Below, piece after piece: positions 31,467 through 39,560 of a stretch of DNA of 64,000 nt. Position 1 is the first letter of the stretch. Every line of letters begins with the position of its first letter. A model generated the notes under the pieces. It worked only from the letters and a program-made list of their open reading frames with translations. It ran no database searches and was not told where the DNA came from. Location of the stretch: positions 1 to 64,000 of the forward strand of contig JAZMZG010000028.1 in assembly GCA_045585835.1 (NCBI GenBank), written 5' to 3'. The stretch is from CALCTE01 sp045585835. Lineage in GTDB: Bacteria; Bacillota; Clostridia; Oscillospirales; CAG-272. Position numbers and translations under genes: made by a program.

Positions 31467-32873
31467 TTATACTATTCTGAATGCGCCGTACATCGTACAA
31501 CGTCTTACTCTTGCGAAGTTTCTTGCAGAGGTAAGTCCCTCACCCGTAGGTGTGGAGATAGTGAGCGTTGTATATCCCTCACCGTTGAAGCCTACGCCTG
31601 CATAAGAAGGTGCGTTCTTGACAAAAATAGTCGTATCAAGAGCTCTTGCCGCTGCGGTAAGGTTATTTACGTTTTCGGAATGCATCATAGCTGTATGGTG
31701 GCAGTTATGCTCTGCGATCACAGCCTTTGCGATAGCTTCCTCCACGTTCTTAACTCTTACAACGGGAACGACGGGCATAAGCATTTCGGTATGTACCAAA
31801 ACGTGATCGAAATCCGTTTCCATAATTACGAGCTTGTTGTCACCGCTGTAGGAAAGTCCTGCCGCATCAAGTATGACATTTGCGTTCTTTCCTACGAACT
31901 TCTTGTTGGGAGCGCTCTTGCCTTCCTTATTGGTAACGACCACGGTGTCAACTACCTTCTGCGTCTCCGCTCTGTTTGCAAGATAGCAGCCGCATTTTAC
32001 CATTTCTCTGATAAGCTCGTCTGCAACGCTGTCAACTACGAGAATCTCCTTCTCTGCGATACAGAGAATGTTGTTATCGTATGATGCGCCCGCAACGATA
32101 TTCTTTGCCGCTTCCTTGATGTTAGCGGTCTCGTCAACGATTACAGGGGGGTTACCGGGACCTGCGCAAATGCACTTCTTGCCGCTCTTCATCGCAACTG
32201 CAACGACCGCTTCACCACCTGTTACGGCAAGCATCTTTATAACGGGGCTCGACATGATCACCTTACTAGTGTCCATAGTGGGATTTAAGGGCGCTACGAG
32301 AAGGTTTGCGGGACCGCCTGCGGCTACTATTGCTCTGTTTAGAACTCTTATAGCTTCAGCCGTGCACTTCTTTGCGGCGGGATGGGGGTTGAATACCACG
32401 GCGTTGCCCGCAGCAACCATACCGATGGAGTTGTTTACGATGGTAGCGGAGGGATTTGTGGAGGGTGTGATGGCACCGATTACTCCGTAAGGAGCGTACT
32501 CCTCAAGAGTAAGGCCGTTATCGCCCGTAAACGCCGCTGTCGTAAGGTCCTCCGTTCCGGGAGTCTTGTTTGCAACGAGAAGGTGCTTTGCGATCTTGTC
32601 GGGTACTCTGCCGTAGCCCGTCTCCTCGTTAGCAAGTATCGAAAGTCTTTCAGCGTTATCTCTTGCCGCCTGACGCATAGCGGAAATGAAGCTTTCTCTC
32701 TTTTCAAGAGAAAAAGTCATAAGCTCCTTCTGTGCCTTCGTTGCGGCTTCAATAGCGAGGTTGATGTCCTCGAAGATACCGTCGTCGCTTGCGCTCGTCG
32801 AAACAAATCCGCCGCTTACCTGTGCGGTAACTTCCTTGACGATTTGTGCTATTCTTTCTTCGGAAATGCTCAT
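31467..32873 (-). CDS. CoA-acylating aldehyde dehydrogenase (PduP/EutE type)
   Basis: 468 residues, full length. Oxidises acetaldehyde with NAD+ and CoA to acetyl-CoA. N-terminal encapsulation peptide MSISEERIAQIVKEVTAQVS and linker (1-33), then the ALDH domain: YGVIGAITPSTNPSATIVNN, AGPGNPPVIVDETA, and catalytic Cys271 in DNNILCIAEKE; no catalytic Glu is expected in the CoA-acylating class. In this operon it would consume the acetaldehyde released by DeoC. Start has AAAGGACAG upstream. Confidence 0.95.
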   Translation of the reverse strand: MSISEERIAQIVKEVTAQVSGGFVSTSASDDGIFEDINLAIEAATKAQKELMTFSLEKRESFISAMRQAARDNAERLSILANEETGYGRVPDKIAKHLLVANKTPGTEDLTTAAFTGDNGLTLEEYAPYGVIGAITPSTNPSATIVNNSIGMVAAGNAVVFNPHPAAKKCTAEAIRVLNRAIVAAGGPANLLVAPLNPTMDTSKVIMSSPVIKMLAVTGGEAVVAVAMKSGKKCICAGPGNPPVIVDETANIKEAAKNIVAGASYDNNILCIAEKEILVVDSVADELIREMVKCGCYLANRAETQKVVDTVVVTNKEGKSAPNKKFVGKNANVILDAAGLSYSGDNKLVIMETDFDHVLVHTEMLMPVVPVVRVKNVEEAIAKAVIAEHNCHHTAMMHSENVNNLTAAARALDTTIFVKNAPSYAGVGFNGEGYTTLTISTPTGEGLTSARNFARVRRCTMYGAFRIV

Positions 32874-32896
32874 TTTTCTGTCCTTTCCAATATATA

Positions 32897-33583
32897 TTAC
32901 AATTTTATTCTTATCTTGATTCCGAGCTCATCAGCCGTATCCCTTGCAAGAGGCGTGACAACCGTCTTGGGTGATACTACTATCTCGCGGCGGCGTTTCT
33001 TTGCCGCTTCGCGCACGGTCTGCTCGTTTACAAAGCCTGCCATCGGGTCGAGGGCTTCTTCCTCGGCGGTCGTTATTCTGACTATCTCGATTCCCATATC
33101 CGCCACAGCGCCGTAAACATCAGAAAGCTTCTTTGCAAAAGCGCCGGGCGTCACGTCGGAAAGATCGAAGTCCGTTAAAACTCTTACTTTTCTTCTGTGC
33201 GTAAGCGCGTAAAGAACTAAAGCTGTTTCGGGATTTGTCTCGTCCGCCTCGGCAAGACTCTTTAACACCGCCACCGAGGGAGAAACGAGCGTTACGCTCT
33301 TAAAATCGCCCGCTCTTGCTTGAAGTGATTTTCCTTCCGTGGCAAGATCGTAGTCAAGCGAAAAGCTCAAATCGCCGTAATATCTCTCGCTTTCCTTATA
33401 TCCCGCATAGGTTATGAAATCCTTTGCGAATCTGCGTTTTGCAAACGCAAGCTTTTCACCAATCGAAAGCGGCGTTTCGGGCAAAAGAAGCAAGTTCGTA
33501 TTTGCTCCGCTTCGTAAAAGGAAGGGGAACAATTCCGATATGACCGCCATGACGGTTTTTGTTATCTCTTCCTTTGTAATCAT
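32897..33583 (-). CDS. BMC-associated cargo-like protein, possibly flavoprotein-related
   Basis: 228 residues. N-terminus MITKEEITKTVMAVISELF is an amphipathic helix of the same type as the encapsulation peptides of the neighbouring enzymes. The body has VTLVSPSVAVLKSLAEADET, ALVLYALTHRRKVRVLTDFD and a closing VVTPLARDTADELGIKIRI; similar blocks occur in uncharacterised flavoprotein-like proteins of BMC loci and in cobalamin adenosyltransferase-like tails. No catalytic motif for PduL phosphotransacylase is visible. Function unknown. Lies between the aldehyde dehydrogenase and tpiA genes. Confidence 0.6.
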   Translation of the reverse strand: MITKEEITKTVMAVISELFPFLLRSGANTNLLLLPETPLSIGEKLAFAKRRFAKDFITYAGYKESERYYGDLSFSLDYDLATEGKSLQARAGDFKSVTLVSPSVAVLKSLAEADETNPETALVLYALTHRRKVRVLTDFDLSDVTPGAFAKKLSDVYGAVADMGIEIVRITTAEEEALDPMAGFVNEQTVREAAKKRRREIVVSPKTVVTPLARDTADELGIKIRIKL

Positions 33584-33601
33584 ATAAACCCCTTTGCGAG
33601 T

Positions 33602-34429
33602 TTAGTCTTTTTCTACCGTTTCTATCATCTGTATAAACGATGAAGCCTTAAGGCTTGCACCGCCGACGAGGAATCCTCCCACGTCGTTTACCTTGGAAAT
33701 ACCCTTGATGTTATCGGGCTTTACGGAGCCGCCGTAAAGTATCGGGATATCCTTGCCGAAGCACTTGAATATCTCGCAGAGCACCTCACGTATGAATTTG
33801 TGCGTGCTTGCTATCTGCTCGGTGCTTGCAACAAGTCCCGTGCCTATCGCCCATACGGGCTCGTATGCGATTATCACGTTTTTTGCGTCCTCGGGTTTAA
33901 GTCCCGCAAGCGAGTGGGTAAGCTGTACCTTGATGACCTCTTCAAAGCTTCCGTCGCGGCGAGCGTCTTCCTTTTCTCCGACGCAAAGCACGGGAACGAT
34001 GTTCTTCGAAAGAAGCATGCGCACCTTCCTTGCGCAGTCACCGTCGGTCTCCTTGTAAAGACTTCTTCTTTCGCTGTGTCCGACTATCGCATATTTACAG
34101 CCGAATTCGGCAATCATATCAGCAGAAACTTCACCCGTAAACGCACCGCTTTTTTCGCACGATACGTTCTGTGTTCCATATCCTATTCCGCTTCCCGAAA
34201 GCTCTTTTGAAAGCATATCGAGATAAACGAAGGGCGGAAAGATAAGTATGCTGTCGCTGTCTGCCGTTTTTACGTTCTTGATATCCTTGCAAAAGCTCTC
34301 GACTTTCGCTTTATCTTGATTCATTTTCCAGTTCGCCGCAAAGATAAAACCTTTGCCGTGAACTGTGCCCGAAAGCTTCTTTTCAAGTGCGCTTCTGACG
34401 AGCGTTTTTATCTGTTCTTTATCTATCAT
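33602..34429 (-). CDS. tpiA: Triosephosphate isomerase with N-terminal encapsulation peptide
   Basis: 275 residues against about 250 for free TIM. Interconverts glyceraldehyde 3-phosphate and DHAP. All catalytic residues are there: FAANWKMN (Asn33, Lys35), IVGHSERR (His118), AYEPVWAIGTG (Glu190) and the phosphate loop LYGGSVKPDN. The extra N-terminus MIDKEQIKTLVRSALEKKLS plus GTVHGKG linker has the helical pattern of BMC targeting peptides. First gene of the BMC operon. As DeoC releases glyceraldehyde 3-phosphate, an encapsulated TIM would draw it off as DHAP. GGAGGCTTTAA precedes ATG. Confidence 0.96.
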   Translation of the reverse strand: MIDKEQIKTLVRSALEKKLSGTVHGKGFIFAANWKMNQDKAKVESFCKDIKNVKTADSDSILIFPPFVYLDMLSKELSGSGIGYGTQNVSCEKSGAFTGEVSADMIAEFGCKYAIVGHSERRSLYKETDGDCARKVRMLLSKNIVPVLCVGEKEDARRDGSFEEVIKVQLTHSLAGLKPEDAKNVIIAYEPVWAIGTGLVASTEQIASTHKFIREVLCEIFKCFGKDIPILYGGSVKPDNIKGISKVNDVGGFLVGGASLKASSFIQMIETVEKD

Positions 34430-34468
34430 TTAAAGCCTCCATATGAGGAAAATTCCACATTCGCAGTA

Positions 34469-34519
34469 ATTGTACACCCATTTGCAAACATTGTCAAGCC
34501 TTTAATCGCAATTCTGCGA
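34469..34519 (-). promoter_or_regulatory. Promoter and possible operator of the BMC operon
   Basis: Minus strand TTGACA (34497-34492), 17-bp spacer, TACAAT (34474-34469), about 40 bp before tpiA. Just upstream of the -35 box lies the palindrome TCGCA-ATTC-TGCGA (34506-34519), and a TTCGCA half site lies next to the -10 region, downstream of it. A regulator could bind there; none is encoded in the operon. Confidence 0.7.
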
Positions 34520-34554
34520 AAAATAATGTTTTTAAGGAGATTTTTGAAATTATT

Positions 34555-35916
34555 TTGCAATCGTTTTGTAATGCAATAGGTGAAAAATTTAGAAGTTTTG
34601 ATGATATTATTATAAGAAAATTTCGCGATGACAAGGGCGGAGAATTTGCGCTTGTCGCAATCGACCATTTATCCGACAGATTATACATCGCAAGCACCCT
34701 TATAATGCCTATAGTATCAAACGTCGCAAGGGATAAAGTTCCCGATAGGGTGGGCAACTCCGAAGTATATCCCATCGACACGCTTGAAAAGGCATACGAG
34801 GTGATACTTGAGGGCAACGCCGTCATATTTTCCTCCGAAGAAGGCAAAATGTACGGCGCTTTGGCAAGAAACGAGGAATTCCGTTCAATAGACAACGCCG
34901 GTGTGGAGGAGGTCGTAAGAGGTCCTCACGACAGCTTTATAGAGGATGCGGCAACAAACGTTTCGCTCGTGCGCCGCCGCCTTCGAAACGCGGCCCTCAA
35001 ATGCATAAAGCTGAAGGTCGGAAAGCTCTCTAAAACCGACGTTTTCATTATGTATATCGAGGGCATCGCCGACGGTGATACCCTAAACAAATTATTGTTA
35101 CGCATTAAAAAATGCGACCTGCAGACCGTACACGACAGCGGCACGCTCGAAATGGCCATATCCGACGGAAAATTCACGCTTTTCCCCGTTATAGGTAACA
35201 CCGAGCGCCCCGACAAGACGGCGGCAAAGCTTTCGGAGGGGCGTATTGCTATATTCGTCGACGGCTCCCCCGTAGTGCTCACAGTTCCCGAGCTGTACAT
35301 CGAAACGCTCCAATGCAGCGACGATTATTCAAAATCTCCACAGTACGCTACGTTTGCACGGCTTTTGCGTTTTTTTGCGGTCTGTACCTCTCTTTTACTA
35401 CCCGGCATATACCTTTCCCTGTTGGAGTATCACCAAAATATGCTCCCCGATAAGCTTCTTGAGATTCTCGCAACGGAACGGCTTAACGTGCCCTACGGAC
35501 TTTTTTGGGAGCTGGCGCTCATGCTCGTCGTTTTCGATATAATAAGAGAGGTCGGTCAGCGTATGCCTCGCACTATGGGCTCTGTGGTAAGTCTTGTTGC
35601 GGGAATAGTGCTGGGGGATTCGGCGATGAGAGCAGGACTTGTGGGCGCACCGACTCTTATGGCCGTCGCCTTCACCGCAACCTGCGCATATATTTCTCCG
35701 CCTGTGACGTGGTGCAACGTGCTGCTTAAATTCGTTTTCGTATTTATCGCACAGCTTTGCGGGCTTTACGGCGTAATAATGGGACTTGCGTTTACAGTCG
35801 TTTACCTTTGCTCAAAAAGCTCCTTCGGAGTACCTTATCTTTCGCCTATAGCGCCCTTTGTCAAGGAAGGGATAAAGGACACTCTCATTAAATTTAAAGG
35901 AGACGTTCAAAAGTGA
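34555..35916 (+). CDS. Spore germination protein, GerA family A subunit
   Basis: 453 residues. Soluble N-terminal domain (about 1-240) with DVFIMYIEGIADGDTLNKLLLRI and RIAIFVDGSPVVLTVPELYIE, then four to five membrane helices with LRFFAVCTSLLLPGIYLSLLEYH, FWELALMLVVFDIIREVGQRMPRTMG and SLVAGIVLGDSAMRAGLVGAPTLM, all GerAA/SpoVAF hallmarks. It is part of the germinant receptor in the inner spore membrane. The start is uncertain: TTG at 34555 is used, but AAGGAG at 34534-34539 lies 15 bp away; an ATT at 34549 fits the spacing better. Confidence 0.92.
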   Translation: MQSFCNAIGEKFRSFDDIIIRKFRDDKGGEFALVAIDHLSDRLYIASTLIMPIVSNVARDKVPDRVGNSEVYPIDTLEKAYEVILEGNAVIFSSEEGKMYGALARNEEFRSIDNAGVEEVVRGPHDSFIEDAATNVSLVRRRLRNAALKCIKLKVGKLSKTDVFIMYIEGIADGDTLNKLLLRIKKCDLQTVHDSGTLEMAISDGKFTLFPVIGNTERPDKTAAKLSEGRIAIFVDGSPVVLTVPELYIETLQCSDDYSKSPQYATFARLLRFFAVCTSLLLPGIYLSLLEYHQNMLPDKLLEILATERLNVPYGLFWELALMLVVFDIIREVGQRMPRTMGSVVSLVAGIVLGDSAMRAGLVGAPTLMAVAFTATCAYISPPVTWCNVLLKFVFVFIAQLCGLYGVIMGLAFTVVYLCSKSSFGVPYLSPIAPFVKEGIKDTLIKFKGDVQK

Positions 35917-36503
35917 AAAAGCAAGCATACACCTACGTGGTTTATCCGCTCGTTATCGTTCTCATCATACTCGTACTTCCTCTTTTAAAATCAAACCCCG
36001 AGCATAATCTTGACAGTATGCTTTTTGTGAAAGCCGTTTTTTTGGATAAAGCGGACGGCGACTACACACTCACGCTATACGCAACCGATGCGGAAAGCGG
36101 AGACGGGCATCTTTTTGAGGGTAGCGGAAAAAATATCGACCTTGCGATAGAAAACGCAAAAAACGGCGCTTATAAAAATCTGTTTTTTCCGTCCGCCGAG
36201 CTTATGATACTCGGTGATTATATTCAAAAGGAAGAATTTTTATCACTGTCCGAATACGCTGTAAAGACCTCCTCTTTTCCTCTGTCCGTTTCGGTCTTTA
36301 AAGGCAAAAAGGATTTCGCAAGCGCCGAATATATAAAAATCACAGATGCATATAAGGCTCGAAATATATCAGGCGATACACGCTTATGGAAATACGCAAA
36401 CGAGCTTTTTTCGGAAAGCAAAACGCCGTCCTTTTTAACGATAGAAAAAGACGGCGAGGGAAAAATAAACTTTAAGGAGCGGAAAGATGGAACGCAAGCT
36501 TAA
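35913..36503 (+). CDS. Short GerC-like germination subunit without lipobox
   Basis: 196 residues. N-terminal membrane helix (about 8-26) and an extracytoplasmic domain with LFVKAVFLDKADGDYTLTLYATD, which resembles the first domain of Ger(x)C lipoproteins. It is half the usual length (about 370-400) and has no cysteine at the signal end, so it is anchored by the helix and not by lipid. The assignment rests mainly on its place between the A-subunit gene and a multi-pass membrane gene. GTG start at 35913 overlaps the gerA-like stop; AAAGGAGAC upstream. Confidence 0.55.
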   Translation: MKKQAYTYVVYPLVIVLIILVLPLLKSNPEHNLDSMLFVKAVFLDKADGDYTLTLYATDAESGDGHLFEGSGKNIDLAIENAKNGAYKNLFFPSAELMILGDYIQKEEFLSLSEYAVKTSSFPLSVSVFKGKKDFASAEYIKITDAYKARNISGDTRLWKYANELFSESKTPSFLTIEKDGEGKINFKERKDGTQA

Positions 36504-37359
36504 CCGAAGCGAGCTTTTTTCGATAAGTGTACTGCTTCTTTACGGCAGCTTTGCATCGACAAAGCATGCACTTTTAATGGGACGCTTGGCTCTGCCCGTA
36601 ACCGCACTTGCCTTGCTTTTCGAGCTTGCGGTGCTTGCAGTGGCAACACTTTTGCCTGCCGCAAAATCCGTTTGGGGCTTTATCGTTTCGCTTGCACCCC
36701 TATGCGCCATTTCCGTGCGGGTATACGGCGATGCGGTTCTTTTGAAAGAAGGCGATTTCGGCTATATTCCATTTTGGATGCTCGTGCTTTCATCGCTTAT
36801 TTTATGCATATATCTTGCAACGAAAAACATTTCTGCGACGGGCAGGGTTGCCGTAATAGTGCTTATATGCGCGTTGATACTGCTTTTATTTTTAGCGGCA
36901 GTATACGCAAAGGATTTTAATTTTTCGAACCTTGCACGCAGCTTTTCCGATAAAAACGGTGCGCGCTCACTCATACTCTCCTCCCTCTCGGAGCTTGTAT
37001 TGATATATCTTGCAAAGAGCTTTTTTGCTTGTGAAGAAAACGACAGAGCGGCAAAGCCGCCGCTTGAAAAGCCCTTGTCCGCAAAAGAAAAACGCAGTCT
37101 GTTTTTTAAGATAACCTTGCTTGCTTTCACGGCCTCGGCATTACTTCGCTTAGGAGTTACGTCGGCACTTCTTTCTCTTGCAGACTCAAGATTTTTCGCA
37201 CTTTCAAACAATACCGCCGTGTTTGCCGCAAGACTGCTTGAGGGAATAAACATAAGCCCTCTTATTTCGGGCGGCGTGTATGTATTGACACTGTTTGCGC
37301 TCGCTTTTTCTTTAAGCCTTACGGTAAGTTTTTCAAAGGAAATGAGGAAAAAGCCATAA
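36487..37359 (+). CDS. Multi-pass membrane protein, GerB-like position
   Basis: 290 residues, about eight helices. Starts RKLNRSELFSISVLLLYGSF, which fits the first helix of GerAB/spore-germination permeases of the amino-acid transporter type; those have about 365 residues and ten helices. Operon context (A, C-like, this) supports a reduced B subunit. RBS AAGGAGCGGAAAG; overlaps the preceding gene by 17 bp. Confidence 0.55.
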   Translation: MERKLNRSELFSISVLLLYGSFASTKHALLMGRLALPVTALALLFELAVLAVATLLPAAKSVWGFIVSLAPLCAISVRVYGDAVLLKEGDFGYIPFWMLVLSSLILCIYLATKNISATGRVAVIVLICALILLLFLAAVYAKDFNFSNLARSFSDKNGARSLILSSLSELVLIYLAKSFFACEENDRAAKPPLEKPLSAKEKRSLFFKITLLAFTASALLRLGVTSALLSLADSRFFALSNNTAVFAARLLEGINISPLISGGVYVLTLFALAFSLSLTVSFSKEMRKKP

Positions 37360-37441
37360 GAAAAGAGTTTGGCGCTTTCCCTCAAAAACAGAAATGCCCA
37401 AAGAATACTTCCTTCGGGCGTGCTCCCCTACACCGATACCT

Positions 37442-37474
37442 AAAAAAGACGGCGCTGTGCGCCGTCTTTTTTCT
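37442..37474. terminator. Bidirectional terminator after the germination operon
   Basis: AAAAAAGACGGCGC / GCGCCGTCTTTTTT stem with a 3-nt loop between convergent units. Confidence 0.92.
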
Positions 37475-37815
37475 CAATAGTTGCCCGTCCACCCGTTGCC
37501 GCCTTGATCATTATCCTTTTCGGGATAAAGAGGAAAATCTTCCTTATCGAAGAATATGTGATACAGAAGATATATCGCATCGGTCGCATTCGTCTTACCG
37601 TCTGCGTTAAAGTCACAGCTTTGGTTTATTGGGAACTCTTCATTTTCAAAGAATATATGATAAAGAAGGTATATTGCATCGCTTGCGGACACTCCCGACT
37701 TTCCGTCAATGTCACCCGCAGTTACTTGGGCCAAATTGCCGTTAGCTGTGAAACACAAAGGCACGAGCGTTGCAATAATGCAAATCGTTAAAATAAATGC
37801 CAATGTTTTTTTCAT
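37474..37815 (-). CDS. Small secreted dockerin-only protein
   Basis: 113 residues from ATG at 37815 (GGAGGTAAGA upstream). Signal peptide MKKTLAFILTICIIATLVPL, then almost directly a dockerin: two calcium-binding loops DIDGKSGVSASDAIYLLYHI and DFNADGKTNATDAIYLLYHI, each followed by FF and an acidic linker. A short Gly/Asn/Asp tail (DNDQGGNGWTGNY) closes it. No catalytic domain. It could plug cohesins or bridge other dockerin partners. It lies 22 bp after the transglutaminase-dockerin gene and shares its dockerin sequence. Confidence 0.8.
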   Translation of the reverse strand: MKKTLAFILTICIIATLVPLCFTANGNLAQVTAGDIDGKSGVSASDAIYLLYHIFFENEEFPINQSCDFNADGKTNATDAIYLLYHIFFDKEDFPLYPEKDNDQGGNGWTGNY

Positions 37816-37837
37816 TCTTACCTCCAAAATATTTTAT

Positions 37838-39307
37838 TTAGTTAAGCGGATAGGTTTCTTTATCGAAGAATATGTGATAAAGAAGATATATTGCATCTTC
37901 GGCATTTGTCTTGCCGTCTGCGTTAAAGTCACAGCTTTGGTTTACGGGATAATCGTCCTTGTCAAAAAATATGTGATAAAGAATATATATCGCATCGGAT
38001 GCGGACACGCCCTCTTTTCCGTCAACGTCACCTTTTCGTATCGTAACGCTCTCGCCGCAAGCACTGCATACACTTCCCGACGAAATATGAGGAGATTCGT
38101 CTGCATGAGCGCCGCAAATCACACATTCGTGCCAATGTCTTCCACCGCCCGAACACCAAGCAAGCCCGTATCTGTGCGAAACGTATCTTTCCCGTCCGCA
38201 AATATTGCAGTCCGTATCACATGGGTCATCGTATACGTGTTCCGGCATAACGGCGTCTATCTTTATATATATCTCCGCCCCGCATATCACAGCGCTTATG
38301 GTTCCGTATAAGTCAAGCTCCGCCGCAAGCTCATTAAGATTATCGCCTTGCGTAAGCCATTCAAAAAACTTTATTTCCCCGCCGTTTGCATAATCAATTT
38401 CGTATATTCTCGCAACCGCTTGACCGCAAACGCTCTTGAAAGCACCGGCTACGTTCTCAACAGTAAAATCCTTGATAAGCGCAAGGTCTTCATACATCAT
38501 ATCCACGTCAACGCACTCGGGCAAAATTCCGTATGTGTCATCTGCTGTGTGGTCGCCGAAATATTTTTCGGGCATATTGAAATATGCATAAAATATCGGC
38601 TTTTCGGTTCCCGTGCCCGCATCGTCCCAAGTGACGTCGGTATAGTAATACTTCCCGTCGAGCCTTACGAGGTTCCAAGCGTGTCTTTCACCGCCGCCCC
38701 AGCCGCGAACGACGTACGACATAATACCGACCTCTTCAAGAAGCACCTGATACGCCTCGGCATATCCCTCGCAAACCGCCACACCTTCGACGAGTGCACC
38801 GTAAGAGCTATGCGCATTTGACGCTTCTTGATAAAACACGCCCTCTACGAGAGCATCGTGCAAAATCAGCGCTTTCTCGTACTCACTCGTTGCGTCGTTT
38901 GCGAAAGACACATATTCGGCAACCGCCGCATCGTAAGCTTCTTTGTTGTAGGGCCCACCCTCATAAACGAAGTCAGCCGACAAAATATCGCTATCACCGC
39001 CGTATGAGGAGGTGCCGCTGCATCTGCCGTAGTAATGCTCTCCCGCATCGTTTCTGTAAAACTCGTATATCATATCGAATTCATCGTTATTTATACGAAA
39101 TTCCGCAAGGCTTACCGTATCTTCTCCGTTTTCTATAGCTTCATATACGGCATCGTATGCGCCGAGATAATCCTCGGCTCTTGTCATTTGCGCAAGCTTC
39201 ATTCTGCCGAAATTTAATTCCTCTGCGGCGCTTACACAGAAAGTGCAAACACTGCAGAACAAAAGAGCAAGGATAAGAAATGCCGATAAAGTCATTATCT
39301 TTTTCAT
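37838..39307 (-). CDS. Secreted transglutaminase-like protein with C-terminal dockerin
   Basis: 489 residues. Signal peptide MKKIMTLSAFLILALLFCSV followed by AA. A transglutaminase/protease-like fold spans about 125-250: catalytic Cys in GVAVCEGYAEAYQVLL, His in GGGERHAWNLVRLDGKYYYTD and Asp in VTWDD. A cysteine-rich stretch (about 355-420: CDTDCNICG, CVICG, CSACGE) follows, then a dockerin with two DxxxDG loops, DVDGKEGVSASDAIYILYHI and DFNADGKTNAEDAIYLLYHI. Likely a surface enzyme assembled through a cohesin; no scaffoldin is in the window. Confidence 0.85.
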   Translation of the reverse strand: MKKIMTLSAFLILALLFCSVCTFCVSAAEELNFGRMKLAQMTRAEDYLGAYDAVYEAIENGEDTVSLAEFRINNDEFDMIYEFYRNDAGEHYYGRCSGTSSYGGDSDILSADFVYEGGPYNKEAYDAAVAEYVSFANDATSEYEKALILHDALVEGVFYQEASNAHSSYGALVEGVAVCEGYAEAYQVLLEEVGIMSYVVRGWGGGERHAWNLVRLDGKYYYTDVTWDDAGTGTEKPIFYAYFNMPEKYFGDHTADDTYGILPECVDVDMMYEDLALIKDFTVENVAGAFKSVCGQAVARIYEIDYANGGEIKFFEWLTQGDNLNELAAELDLYGTISAVICGAEIYIKIDAVMPEHVYDDPCDTDCNICGRERYVSHRYGLAWCSGGGRHWHECVICGAHADESPHISSGSVCSACGESVTIRKGDVDGKEGVSASDAIYILYHIFFDKDDYPVNQSCDFNADGKTNAEDAIYLLYHIFFDKETYPLN

Positions 39308-39342
39308 TTTTACTTTCCTCTTAGAAAAATCGTTCCAATTTG

Positions 39343-39371
39343 ATTATACACCCTTTTTCATTAAATGTCTA
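39343..39371 (-). promoter_or_regulatory. Promoter of the dockerin operon
   Basis: Minus strand TAGACA (39371-39366), 17-bp spacer, TATAAT (39348-39343), 36 bp before the start codon. Confidence 0.75.
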
Positions 39372-39457
39372 CCCCTAAAAGCCAAAAAATTCTTCCGCAG
39401 TATTTACCAAAACCTCTCCGTTTTTGAGCAAATTTGACATATTTTTTCAAAAAACAC

Positions 39458-39486
39458 TTTACAATTATGTGCTTTAATGCTATAAT
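39458..39486 (+). promoter_or_regulatory. Promoter of the uracil/xanthine permease gene
   Basis: TTTACA (39458-39463), 17-bp spacer, TATAAT (39481-39486) with an extended -10 (ATGCTATAAT). Confidence 0.8.
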
Positions 39487-39493
39487 TTCCATC

Positions 39494-39536
39494 GGGAATC
39501 CCCGCAAAGCTTAACGCCTTGCGTCGTGATTCTTTA
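39494..39536 (+). promoter_or_regulatory. Structured leader of the permease gene
   Basis: GAATC / GATTC and, inside it, CGCAA / TTGCG pair to form one interrupted hairpin. It does not match a purine riboswitch core or a PyrR-box consensus that I can recognise, so its role is open. Confidence 0.4.
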
Positions 39537-39560
39537 AAAACATATTTTTGGAGGGAAAGT

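Noticed and set aside
32897..33583. PduL phosphotransacylase for the BMC
   Set aside because: The His-rich metal-binding motifs and the SxRHxHL-type signature of PduL are absent.
39487..39560. Purine or PRPP-type riboswitch before the uracil/xanthine permease
   Set aside because: The leader has one interrupted hairpin but lacks the three-way-junction core bases of the purine class and shows no other known consensus.
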